The position numbers and the translations under genes are program-made. Under the pieces are notes generated by a model. It searched no databases. It saw only the letters and a program-made list of their open reading frames with translations, and was not told the origin of the DNA. Below are positions 48,190-59,400 of a DNA stretch of 64,000 nt, one piece after another; the first letter of the stretch is position 1; each line of letters starts with the position of its first letter. The DNA lies in NCBI RefSeq assembly GCF_016859285.1, contig NC_053401.1:128161-192160 (forward strand). The letters run 5' to 3'. The DNA is from Xiphias gladius (taxonomy: Eukaryota; Chordata; Actinopteri; Istiophoriformes; Xiphiidae).

Positions 48190-50640
48190 TCAGCTGAGAA
48201 AAAAAAAAAAAAAGAGCCGCGTGTAAGTCCGTACTCTTGGTTAACAAATCCGTGCGCACAGATTATAAACTGTGGTTTATTCGTGTTTTCATCACTTTAG
48301 TGGAGAAATTCAGCGGCCACTGTAACGCTGAATGTTTTTAATGTCTGTGAAACCTTTATTTTAGAGACATTAAAAACAGATGTCTCATGTGCATGGTCAG
48401 GTACCACCAGACGTTAGGAGGAAGTATGGTGGTGAACAGACCCTTTAAATAAAAAATTATTATTATTAAAATTATTCTGAATGTGCACAGTTCTAAATAA
48501 ACCAAGGAATGATTTGAAAACAATTATTCTCAATTCATAAACTTTCCCAGTTTTCATGAGTGAAGTTTGGACGGCTTTGGCTCTCAGCTCTTTATGCTCT
48601 TAACAATATTTTGTCTGAATAGAATGATGTTTTTAATATTGAAACAGTTCCTCGTCAACACAGGCAGTGAAATTCAACTGTAGAAATGATTTTAAAACAG
48701 TTATATTCACCAAAACTCTGTCCCCTTGTTTAACTGAGGTCTTAAATTTCATCCCAACATTCATCATCGGCTGATTCGTAGTAATCTGATACTGAATAAA
48801 CTCAGTCAGTCAACATATTGCAGTCAGATGGAAACTTGTATAAAAGATCCACTGAATTAAAAGATGGAATATTGCTGTTCAATTCAAAACAGTAACAGTA
48901 AAATATCAGCTCTGACTGGACCTCCGTCCTCCATGTTGAGGTCCTGGTCTTGTAGAGGGACTCTGTGTCCAAATCCAGTTCTAAGACCTGAACTGTTTCA
49001 GTTCGTGTTTGTCGCTCGTTCGTTGTGAACTTGTGTTTTATCAAGTTGCTTTAATTTCTTCACCGTGTTGAGTCATGAAGAGACAGAAAAACCGTGGGTG
49101 AGGTCGTTTTAATCCCATCAGAGGAGAACCAACAGGTGTCTTCATCATCGATACGTCTGACAGGTATTTCCTTCAATAATCGATTGATTGTTCAGGGAAT
49201 TAAAGGTCAGAAGAAAAACAACATATCAACATTATCAGATTGCCTGTTTCGTCTGAGCAGCAGTCAAAGGCACAAACATGTTTATTCACTGTCAGACAAA
49301 ACAGAGAAACTGGGAAATATTCTCGTCAGAAGCTGCGACCGGAGAGTTTTTGTTTAAAAAAAACGACTTAAACAATTCGTCAATTTTCAAGATTGTTGCC
49401 GATTCATTTTCTATCAATAAATGAATGAAATTTCATCAGCTCATCATTTCAGGTGCAGAGTCCTGGTTGGTTTCTGGAGAAATAACGAGACTGTCATGTA
49501 GACTGGGGTCAACGGGGGCCCAACAACCAATGTTTGTCCCAGGGCCCCTCAGGAGCTGAACCTGCGGGTTCGGTTTTTGGATTCGCCGACACGTTGCTCT
49601 GAGTTGTTTTCATGTTTCAAAGTATTATTGTCCCATTTTATCGAACTGTCGCTGCTTTAATTCAGGTTTTCTCCAGATCTGTTCAGACTAAATAACCCGT
49701 CGGTTTATTTTCAGACACGAACGGCGTGAAAACTCTTGGAAGGTGGAATTTGTCCACAGCTCAGCCTTGACCTCAGCTGTTTTGAACGGGAACTGATTAG
49801 TTGAGACCGATGCCTGTTTCCACACCTTCTGTCCCGGCAGACACCGTGACTCTCACACGGGCTCACACCTGCTCTGTAACAATAAACACAAGCCTTTCAC
49901 AGACTTCTCCGGACGTGACCTCGCATACACAGGGATTTACTTCATGTGTGTGAAACAGGTTGTCGGTGGAGAAACGCTGAACAAAGGCAGCAGCTTTCAC
50001 CTCCTGTCCCAGAGTTGGATCTTGGATCCCACAGTTCGTTCTGGATCGACAGAAACTAAAACCAAACTCCGTCTGTGCTCGAGTTCGCCACCCCCAAGGC
50101 TGTAAACGCCCGAGACTGCAGAACTTCTGGGCTAAAAGTTAAAGAAAATCCAACACACCGAGACATGTTTGGCGATTTAAATGAATCTGAACGCGTGTAA
50201 GCGATCTCCAGTTCGTTTGTTTAGCCCGTTTCCACCGAGAACCGACTCACGAAACTAGATCTTCTGTGACCCGAGCGTTGAAAGCGGCCGATTTCAGAGC
50301 CGAGTCGAGCAGGTGAACCTTTAGAAAGGTCCTTGCACATTTTCTGCCATGATTGTAGAATTTTTTCAGCCTAAACGGAAGCGAAAACTTTAAATCAGCG
50401 GGTTTGGCTGAAAGTTTTTGGAACAACAAGTGTTTGTCTGCATTGACCTTAGTTTTCTGCATAAAGAACGAATGTACTCACGCAACGGTTTGTTTTTAAG
50501 CCTGGAGCTGCTGGTTGCGTCTCTTCATGCTGCAGGCGTTGGAGTCTGACACACAACCATCGGCAGCTTATTCCGGAACAAACTGCTGATGTCGACCTGA
50601 CCAGGTGTATCAGGAAGCGTCGTCGTCACCGGGGAACCGG
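48190..50640 (-). other. svopl: svopl first intron and non-coding first exon
   Basis: On the minus strand a CGTTGC|GTGAGT donor at 50481 ends a GC-rich first exon (about 50640-50482), and a pyrimidine-rich acceptor near 48190 opens the coding exon. The intron contains nothing I recognise. The exon start is not defined; CpG-rich sequence around 50560-50680 is the likely promoter. Confidence 0.5.
50496..50528 (-). CDS. Upstream ORF in svopl 5' UTR (10 codons)
   Basis: ATG at 50528, reading MKRRNQQLQA and a TAA at 50498-50496, entirely inside the predicted non-coding first exon and 14 nt before its donor. It would lower or condition svopl translation if transcribed. Not conserved by any evidence available here. 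Confidence 0.35.
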   Translation of the reverse strand: MKRRNQQLQA

Positions 50641-50819
50641 AGGGAGGGGTTTTCTAACTGGGAGGGGCTCAGGTCGTAAACGTTTCTCAGGTAAGTGTGG
50701 AGTCCTATTAGGGCAGGTTTACTCTTTTCCACAATAGGACAGTCATCATTTGATTTTGTGTAGCACAATTGCAGCAGAGAATTAGGCCTCTGTCAGGAGG
50801 AATATGAATATGAGAAAGT

Positions 50820-51150
50820 TTTGTTGCTATATTTATAGTTTGTTTTCTCCAAATTGTATGAGTTCATTCTCCAAATATTCCGTCCTTCTTTTAAAACATT
50901 AAGAGTTTATTCTCAAAACACTGAAAGTTGTTTTCTTTGTCTGGAAACATGAGAAGTTAAGTTTGGAAATATTACAACATTTTCTCAGTTTTAGAGCTTT
51001 ACTGTCGAAATATCATATTATTCCCAAAATGTTGTCTTTTTCATGAAATGATACAACTTTATTCTCCTAATATTGCAACTTCTCTACAATAAGAATTACA
51101 AATGTATTTTTTTTAAACTTTATAACTTTATTTACGAGATTAAAAGGCTT
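50820..51150. repeat. Degenerate TTTATTCTCCAAATATT repeat
   Basis: Diverged units of the kind ACTTTATTCTCCTAATATTG, the reverse counterpart of the ATTTTGAGAATAAAGT repeat at 32460-32960. Confidence 0.6.
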
Positions 51151-52214
51151 TTTACTCCTCATATATGAATGAATGAATAAAACGGACTGTTCCCAGAATC
51201 TGTCGTTGAACATTGGGTCCTGATTCTCTGTGATGAATAACATAATGTTGACTTATTCAATCAAAACTTTGACTTTAAAAGTCTAAACTTCCTAAATCTT
51301 GACCTCGTCTGTTTTATTTTCCTTTTTCTGCCCAAAATATGTTTCCACGAAACTCTTCTGTATGGAAAGTAGTTTTGTGTTTTTTGGGGGTGTAACGTTG
51401 CCCAACATTGTCTCACAGGGGAACGATTTGACGGATCATGGACCAACGTTGTTAAACATTAGTTTTAAATGCAGCAGACGCATGAGTAACAACATTTTAA
51501 ATCACGATTCATTTCTAAATGAAAAGTAAATGTTAATTAAGGAAGATGAAAAATCAGCTCCCAGAGTTTGAATTTGAACACGTCTCTTTAATGTTTGTTA
51601 ACACAATCGTTTAGATTTGAAACACCACAGGATGCAGCTCATACAGAGTTTGGGTAGAACAGGTCCTGTCATTTGGCACGGTCAGATCAGCTGAGAGCTC
51701 ACCTGGCTGCTGTTGAACAGGCGAGACCGCTGGCAGTGTTCCCAGGTCACTGATTTGACATGAATATAACTCTTCCTTCAGGCTCTGTTTCCACAAAGCA
51801 GCTTCATTGAGTTACCTGGATCATGCCTGGAACCTGGACTGATGTGAACTCACCTGGTCTGAGTTTGGACTCAGTGAAGCTGCGCGTTGGAACAGAGTCC
51901 AGACAGGAACAACGGGAATGCGATTCGACTCAGAGCTGCAGCTGCATGGAAGTTAATTCTTGACAAAACTGCTGAAACAATCTGATAAGTAAAGATCTGA
52001 AAACACACCTGCAAACTTTAAGAATAGAACAAGTTCTGAGTAGATCACAGGTTTATACCAACAACTGGTATTAACTGCATTATAGGTTCTACTTATTTAA
52101 TCTTTGCAGAGAAAGTTCTCGCATGTAGTTTTTGTTTTGACAGGCAGTTTGAGATAGCATGAAGAGGTGGAGGTGAAGTTCAATCAGTTGGGAGGATTTT
52201 TTCCACGGAATCTG

Positions 52215-52480
52215 ACTATATATCTTGTTTGCATGAGTTCATGCCTTTCGCTCACAAGTCAGTATTTTGTTTGTATACGTTACGTCAAGAGTAAATAATT
52301 TGTTCGCACAGTTTAATATCACTTACGTGTGTAAGTTAGCATCTTGTTTGCACAAGTTAGTATCTTGCTTGAAGAAGCCGATAAGTTATACGCAATTGTT
52401 AGGATCTTGTTTTCACACGTTACTCAGATCCATAACTTGTGCACACAAGTTAATTTCTTGTGTGAACCAGATAAAATGTC
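52215..52480. repeat. Degenerate GTTAGTATCTTGTTTGCACA repeat
   Basis: About ten diverged units of roughly 25 bp with the core AAGTTAGTATCTTGTTTGCA; many units contain ACAAGTTA or CACACGTTA. Confidence 0.6.
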
Positions 52481-54104
52481 ACCTTTCAGGATGTTTGGGT
52501 TGTCTATATATTTTAGTACCAGGTGGGTCTGAGAGAGTCCAGTCTGGATCAGTAGTTTTGTCATGAATGAAACATCCACAGTGCGACTGGTCCTCTGCTG
52601 GATTCTCACTGAGGATCACAGATCTAGAAAACACAGAAACTCTAGAAAACATTGAAGGAAACATTCAGGAGAAGTTTGTGAAACCTGCTGAGCAGCAGCT
52701 TGAATCCAGAGTTCAAGGTGAGAAGACAAACTTCCCTTTTCAATCACGACACCTGCAGGGTTTTATCTTTTTTCATGTTTTGTGTGTGATCGGAAAGTTG
52801 CAGACACACCTTGAGTTGTTGAATTAGCACCATGTGATCCTGTAGGCTTGACTAAGTCCCACAGTTTGACTGACAGGTGCTAAGTCCAATCAGAGATTCT
52901 CCAGGCAGTCAAGAGTTCTGGTCCATGAAAGATGTGTTGGCCTCATTGCCGGGCAGATCTATGAGTCCTTTCAGCAGAGAGTTCACAGATAAAATATTTT
53001 CTAAATATCTTTTCTATTCAACACCATATCCACTCTCATTTATACAGCTTAAATGTAACCACCTTCATTTAGATTCAAAAATATCTTTTGTAAATGCAAA
53101 ACAAACAAAAAAATGAATGATGTTTTATATGATGTATTTTTTTCTCTACTGTGTTCAGATGAATAATGGTTTTATGGCACTGTGACATTAATCACTCTTT
53201 GCTCTCTCTTGACTTGATGCGGAACAACTCATCACTTTTATAAACTTTGTTTTTAACATCTTTTAGCAGCATGCTAAACATTAACTGGAACATCACGAGT
53301 AGCTAAAGCCTCAAATTTAGTCGAACATGCTGAAATAGAGCAGAGAACAAAGACGACAAACCCCCTCGTGCCCAGTGGAACCAGATTTTACGAGCACCCG
53401 ACTTCTTCACGACACTAAAGAGAAAACATCCAACCAGAAGTAGGGAACCAGTCATTCAGCTGTACAACCAACACATGAAGATAAAGGCTGAATCCAAATG
53501 TCCGGACTTCACCACTCCTCTAGACTTGTGAACTTAATAGGTAGATCCCCGGGAAGTCCACGAGTGACAAGGTCTGTCTAAATCTACGGTTCAAGTCTGC
53601 AGAGTGCCTCAAATGGACTTCTGCAAACTTTCGGAGAGTCTTTTTGGGGGGCAGACATCACTCAGAATACCACCCATAGTTCTTCGTGAAATCGATGTGA
53701 TGATGTAAAAGAAGTGCTATTTCTTCATCATCATCATCATCATAATTCAATTTGTTAATTTTAATGCACAGAATTAGTTAAAAGTTAGTTTTCCTCCAAT
53801 TAAGAAAAATAAATCTGACCCACTTTCCTCCCCCCATCCATCCTGCATAACTGATGTTATGTTATGATGTACTGATGTCAATACCACAAAGAACTGTTAA
53901 AAAAATGGAAATTATTAAGGTCGTAAGTCATGATGATGAACAAGTTGATATACAAATGACCAAACTATGTGAGGGCTCAGTCCTCAAATCTGAAGGGTGG
54001 ACATTTGAATTCAGCCATAGAGATTATTACTAAAATCTGACTGGGACATTACAGCTTCCTAAACTGGACTCATTTACTCAAGGCCAATATGCAACACTTA
54101 TCAT

Positions 54105-54290
54105 TTAGACTACAGTGGCCTGAAGGTTGTGGCCAAGAGGTCAGTCTGAGCCCTGGTCCAGCAGAATAAATCTGGTTGGGAAGGTTAAAGCACAGCACTT
54201 GCCCTCTCTCATTACCACCACTGAGGTGCTCTTGAGCAAGGCCCTGAACCCCAAACTGCTCCAGTGGATCACAGTTTATTGAGACCAGGT
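54105..54290 (+). mobile_element. SINE-like remnant
   Basis: GGTTGTGGCCAAGAGGTCAG followed by AGCCCTGGTCCAGCAG resembles tRNA-type A and B boxes, and CACTGAGGTGCTCTTGAGCA, AGGCCCTGAACCCCAAACTG, CTCCAGTG is a familiar body of fish tRNA-derived SINEs. Degraded. Confidence 0.5.
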
Positions 54291-55279
54291 TTGACAAGAC
54301 TAAATCCTTCCATTTAGGTAACAGGTTACCCTAACCCACTTAAAAGGAATGGTAAGAATAGAGACGTGGCCTCACCACTTTTCATGGAACAGTGTAGTTT
54401 TCTGGTGTGTAATAAACATAATGGCATCGGGGGCACTAACGAGGCAGCTTTTAAAAGCTGATCTTCCTGGGTCCTATTTTGTCTACCTCGTATCTGCAAC
54501 CTCTTATGCAGACAAGAAGAAGGTATCTCTTATCTGGTACACTGATGACTGATAGTGGAAAGAATCTGTTTTTTTGAGTGCAATAAATACTACAGCCCCC
54601 GGGGGGCGCTGGTGTGTCTGCTTTTAGACGTAGTTTTAGTTTCTGGTTATGCTGAATGACTGTTTTCACATATCAGCCCCCCCAACAGAAACACGTTTTA
54701 CCTGCCTGTCACCTGACAGACCCAGCATTCTGCCCACAGACTGATGGATGCAACAAATCAGAAACGAAAGAACTCAATATTAAGCGCAATTTTCTTTTCA
54801 TTGCCATCGACAAACGAACACGCGAGCGAGCAGCTATGCTAAGCAACGTCTCCACGGAGAAACAAAAGCCGGCTCAAAATCTACAGCAAGCTCAAACACA
54901 AGAGGATTACAACCACAGAACAGTAGTTTGGTCTTTTTTTTCATCAAAATAAAGGATTTAAAGTATACTTTCATATATAAGCAATAAAAAATAAGTAACA
55001 TCTCAATACTCTAATAATAACTCTTACATTAATATTGTGCTCATTGGGATTCTATCTCTTTACATGTATTTATATTAATTCTTATATATATTCATGTATA
55101 CTTTTTTTTCCCATTTTGCGTTCCTTTGCTGTAGGAACTGTATGCCACCTCCTGCTGTCAACAGTGCAAAGACCTCATCGATTATGGTTTACGAACAGAG
55201 ACCTAATCTCAATGGCTGATGGGAGTGTGGAAGGCAATACGTGGTCAATGAGGAGATGGTATGAGACTGACGGTTAGCA

Positions 55280-56110
55280 CCACAGAAGGTCCAGAGGGAC
55301 AATCTACTCCAGAACTCCAGGAAGGATGATCGACTCCAGTATCCCAGAAAGGACTATCCACTCCATAAGGTCAGAAGGGACTATCCAAATCAGAAATCCT
55401 GGAGGGACAATCTTTTCAGATGTTCAGATGGAATGATCCACACTAGAAGATTAGGGTGGATCATCAACTCCAGGAAGGACAATCCGTTCCATAACGTAAG
55501 GAAGGACTATCCATTCCAGAGGTTCAGTAGGAACAAGCTGGTCCAGAAGTTTGAAAAAAGCGATACCCTCCAGAAGTTCAGGAATGAATTGCCACTCAAG
55601 AACTCTAGGAAGAACAATCCACTCCAGAGGATCAGAGAGGACCATCCACTGCAGAAGGTTAGGATAGACCATCCACTTTAGGAGATATGGTAGGACCATC
55701 CACTCCAGAGGATCAGAAAGGACCATCTGCTCCTGAAGTTCATGGGGGAACACCAACTCTAGAGATTAATAGGGGACCATTCATTCCAGACTGTTAGGAG
55801 GGATCAGCCCAATCCAGAAGTTCAGACAGAACATTCCACTCCATAAGGTCAGGAGGCACCTCCCACTCCATAATATTAGGAGTGAACCTCCACTGCAGAA
55901 GGTCTGGAAGGGTGATCCACTCCAGAAGGTCAAGATGGACCATCCACTCCAGAACTCCAGGAAGTAAAATCTGTTCCAGAACTCCAGCAGGGATGATTGA
56001 CACCAGAAGTTCAGGAGGGACCATCCTCTCCACAAATTCAGAAAGCATGATCCAATCTAAAACTCTAGGAGGGACAATCCAGTCCAGGAAGCACTTCAGT
56101 GGAAACATGA
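55280..56110. repeat. 27-bp minisatellite, about 30 units, open in several frames
   Basis: Units like CCACTCCAGAGGATCAGAGA + GGACCAT recur every 27 bp with a few indels. Because 27 is a multiple of three, long open stretches appear: minus strand 55756-55451 and 56156-55794 (separate frames) read as nonapeptides such as MVLSDPLEW, IVLPRVLEW, EVPPDLMEW; plus strand 55433-55681 reads RKDYPFQRF-type units. No start context, splice sites or similarity to known proteins was found, so coding is unproven. Confidence 0.85.
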
Positions 56111-56401
56111 AGAGTCCAGCTCCCGTCTGATGAAACACTGAGCTGAAGAATGACAAACAGACTGATGGGCAGACGGGACCCTGTAAAGTACCGGAGGTCT
56201 TTCATTCAGGAGACAGGAGACTTGGATCGTGGTCCAGAGTTATTGTGGCCTTAGCGACACAGACGTAGATTAGTTCAAGAGAGTTCAGAGTGTGGATCAT
56301 TTCATTTTAGGATTTTAATCCAGTCCTAACAGGCTCTGAGTGGTTTAAAACAATAACGGTTGAAACCAGTTGAGTCCTGATCCAAACCGGTCCAGATCAG
56401 T

Positions 56402-59400
56402 CTAAGGGTAGCTGGTCACTGCAGCCTGTTTCTGGGCCAAACGACGCAGCTCCTCCCTGATAGCCTTGATAAGCGAGGCAGAGGTGTGTGCGGAGGGTGA
56501 GGCATCCTCTGGTGGGTATTCTGGAGTCGCTGAGGTCAGGAGGAGAGGTGGTGCCGACGGGTCCCGCAACGAGGAACTGGGCATCTGGAAAACAGAGGAG
56601 GAGGAGAACTCAGGGAACGACAGCACCTGTGGGGAGAAAGGAAGAGAGGGTGAGGTGAAGACCAGAAAATAAATTCAGATTTAAAAAATGAGGGAAAAAA
56701 ACTGCAAAGCACTTTTCTGCACTTTGTCAGCAGTAAAAGAAGGTACATGTATATACCAGACATATACATGTACCTGAATAATGTGAAAGAGACTCCATGA
56801 CTTTTTCACTTTGATTTGGAAGGAAGACAAAAACAAGTAAGTCTGCTTTGCACACTGAAAGTCAGCTCAGTTCTGAACACAGGACAGTCTCACCTAGTCT
56901 GGACTGGTATGGACTAGTCTTACCAGGAGTGATCTGCACCTCTAAGGACTGGTCTAGATAGGTCTCATCAGGACCTGTCTGGAATGGTATATACCAGACT
57001 GGTGTGAACTTTTCTGGTTAGCACTTGTCTGAATGATCTGGTCTGCACTTCAGTGGACTGTCTGGCATAGTCTGGACTAGTTAAGACTGCTCTGAACTTT
57101 GCCCTACATCAACATACCTCTCATTACTACACTGATATTTAAACAACAGAACTAGTTGGTTTGGTCCAATTTCCCATCAGCGGACTCACACTCTCTCTGC
57201 TGGCTCCTGGTCTGGATAGGTCCTGGTCTGAGTGCTGCTGGTTCCAACTTGAGCCAGTGGGGCCAGACATGCTGCGACCCACCCCAGGGTAAGCACCGAT
57301 CTGACTGGACAAACCCACCTGCGTCAAGTGGTGGAGCTGTGCACCTGGAGGTAAAAAGGAGTAAAGTCAACAAATAGAAAAAAGTTTAGCCCCCAACTTG
57401 AGGAAAGAGTGGTATAAAGTTTTAAATGTGCGTAAGAGATGGGGACAGGCTGATTAGCAGTGTTTCAGTAATCTTAAATGAGAGCAGTTTACCTATTAAC
57501 TATCACAACAAATACTATTGATAATCACAAATATCGTAACCCCATTAATATGCATGTGAGATCATATCAAAAACATCAATGTATGTGATCAGTACATCCA
57601 GATGACTGATGACTGTACCTGTGCTGCCCCCTACAGGTCGTGGCCTGGAGGATGAGGGTGGGTCCTCATACTGCCCCCTGTTGGAGTAAACCGACTCCTG
57701 CAACTGATCTCCAGTAGAAACATACCCTCCTGAGCTCAGGCCCTGCCTGGTTTAAACAAAAAACAGAGTGTCAGTACTGGTTCAGGTCCAGCCTACAGAC
57801 TTGGACCTTGTTTTAAGTGCACTGACACTGACCTCTGCAGCAGACCCTGGACTGATGTAGGAGACATTCCTAGCTCTGCGTACCTCTGCAGGAAGAAGAG
57901 AAGAAAACAGTGAAACCTGAACATGGATTAATGACAGAAGTATTGCGCCTCAGCTGCAGGTCGACACACTCACTGCAGAGAACGGGCTGTGGGAGGGGGC
58001 TGCTGGGTAAGAACCCCACTGTCTGCCCGGGGGGCGGGCCTGAGGGGAGGGGCTGGGCAGGGCAGGGCTTACCCCGCTCAACCCGGCGCTGCCCTGCGAG
58101 GACGGTGACACCAGAGCAAAGGCGTCGTCCAGTAGAGAGTGCATCTGTTGCCGGGCCTCCTCGATGGATGGCTGGGGGGGCATGTAGGGGGGTGGGGCTG
58201 GGGCTGAGTCAAACACCTCGTCAGTAGGGGATGGACTGCCGTGATCTGGGGGCAGGTCAGGGTCCGACTGTGAGAGAAGAGACAGAATATAGACTAGATG
58301 TTCATTGTGATCAACCTCCAACTATTAATAAAGGCGTTCATCAAGTATCAACCTCAGGTCCACTGTGATTTACATTTCATAATAATTATTGTACAACTCA
58401 TCACTGCAATGTCCACTTTTACACCACTGATACCATCTTGTATCCATCAATGCTACTTCAGACCGTTCCTTCAGTAATCTTTTGATGATCTCCAGACCAC
58501 TTTTATTAAGTTATTCTATATTTCTATGAAAAAAGTGGATTGCTTATAATATGCAAAACATTAATATTGGTCCACGATGTCAAGGTTATATCACATATTA
58601 AGGTTTGGCAAGCTTTGCTTACAACAGACTTAATCTCTACAGCCTGACTACTGCCGCTCTGATGCTGTTATTTTCCTTACACACCAGAAAATTAAACTGT
58701 TGGATGAAAACCGAAAACACAGCTTCTCTGTTCATAACCCATTACCACTAAAAGGGTAATAAATGTAAATTTTGTCACAATGGTGGCATTAGAGGAAAGG
58801 TCATCCTCTGTATGGCAGCCTTTTCAGGGTATCTCAGACTCACCTTGTCAGACTCTACACTCTGTCAAGTGAAACTGAACCAAAACTCCAGGAAGAAGAT
58901 GTTAAGCTGAACTCACTATTCCTCACTTTATATTGTTTAAAATACATGACCAAAATACGTTACGCTACACAATCTTTAATGGTAATCAAAGATTCCGCAT
59001 TTTTAACTGTAAAATTAAGGTTGTGTCTGAGTATCCTTTTACATGTAGAATATATCTACAGTATATCTTCCGTTTTTGTAGTGGGGTGAGAACTTATTCT
59101 TAGACAGTAAAACACTTTCTTTCTGAAGAGCCTCACTGAGAGACCAGTCCACTATGGTTTTGTGTTTATGACATACTAAAAAAACAGTCATCTGCATATA
59201 AAAATTGAGCAGGATGACTTTAAATGATTAATATGGAATGAAAGGTAAAGAGGACCCAAAACACTACCCTGAGGAACTCCAAATTCAGTCAGTTGTAAGA
59301 TCAGATGTGCTGTTAACTGGTTAAACACTCTGACACCTATTGAAATCCATCATGAGTAAACATTAGTTTTTGTCTCACCATGTAGGCCACGTTGTTGAGT

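Larger units (their letters stand above)
50700..56401. other. Intergenic region between svopl and kiaa1549
   Basis: No conserved coding exon recognised; in particular nothing like ATP6V0A4 or TMEM213. It holds AT-rich degenerate repeats (50820-51150 and 52215-52480), a SINE-like remnant near 54105-54290 and the 27-bp minisatellite at 55280-56110. Confidence 0.55.

Noticed and set aside
52877..53116. 79-codon open frame in the svopl-kiaa1549 interval
   Set aside because: No similarity, no splice or poly(A) context, AT-rich composition like the surrounding sequence.
57910..58227. 105-codon plus-strand open frame
   Set aside because: Antisense shadow of kiaa1549 exon 58267-57974.
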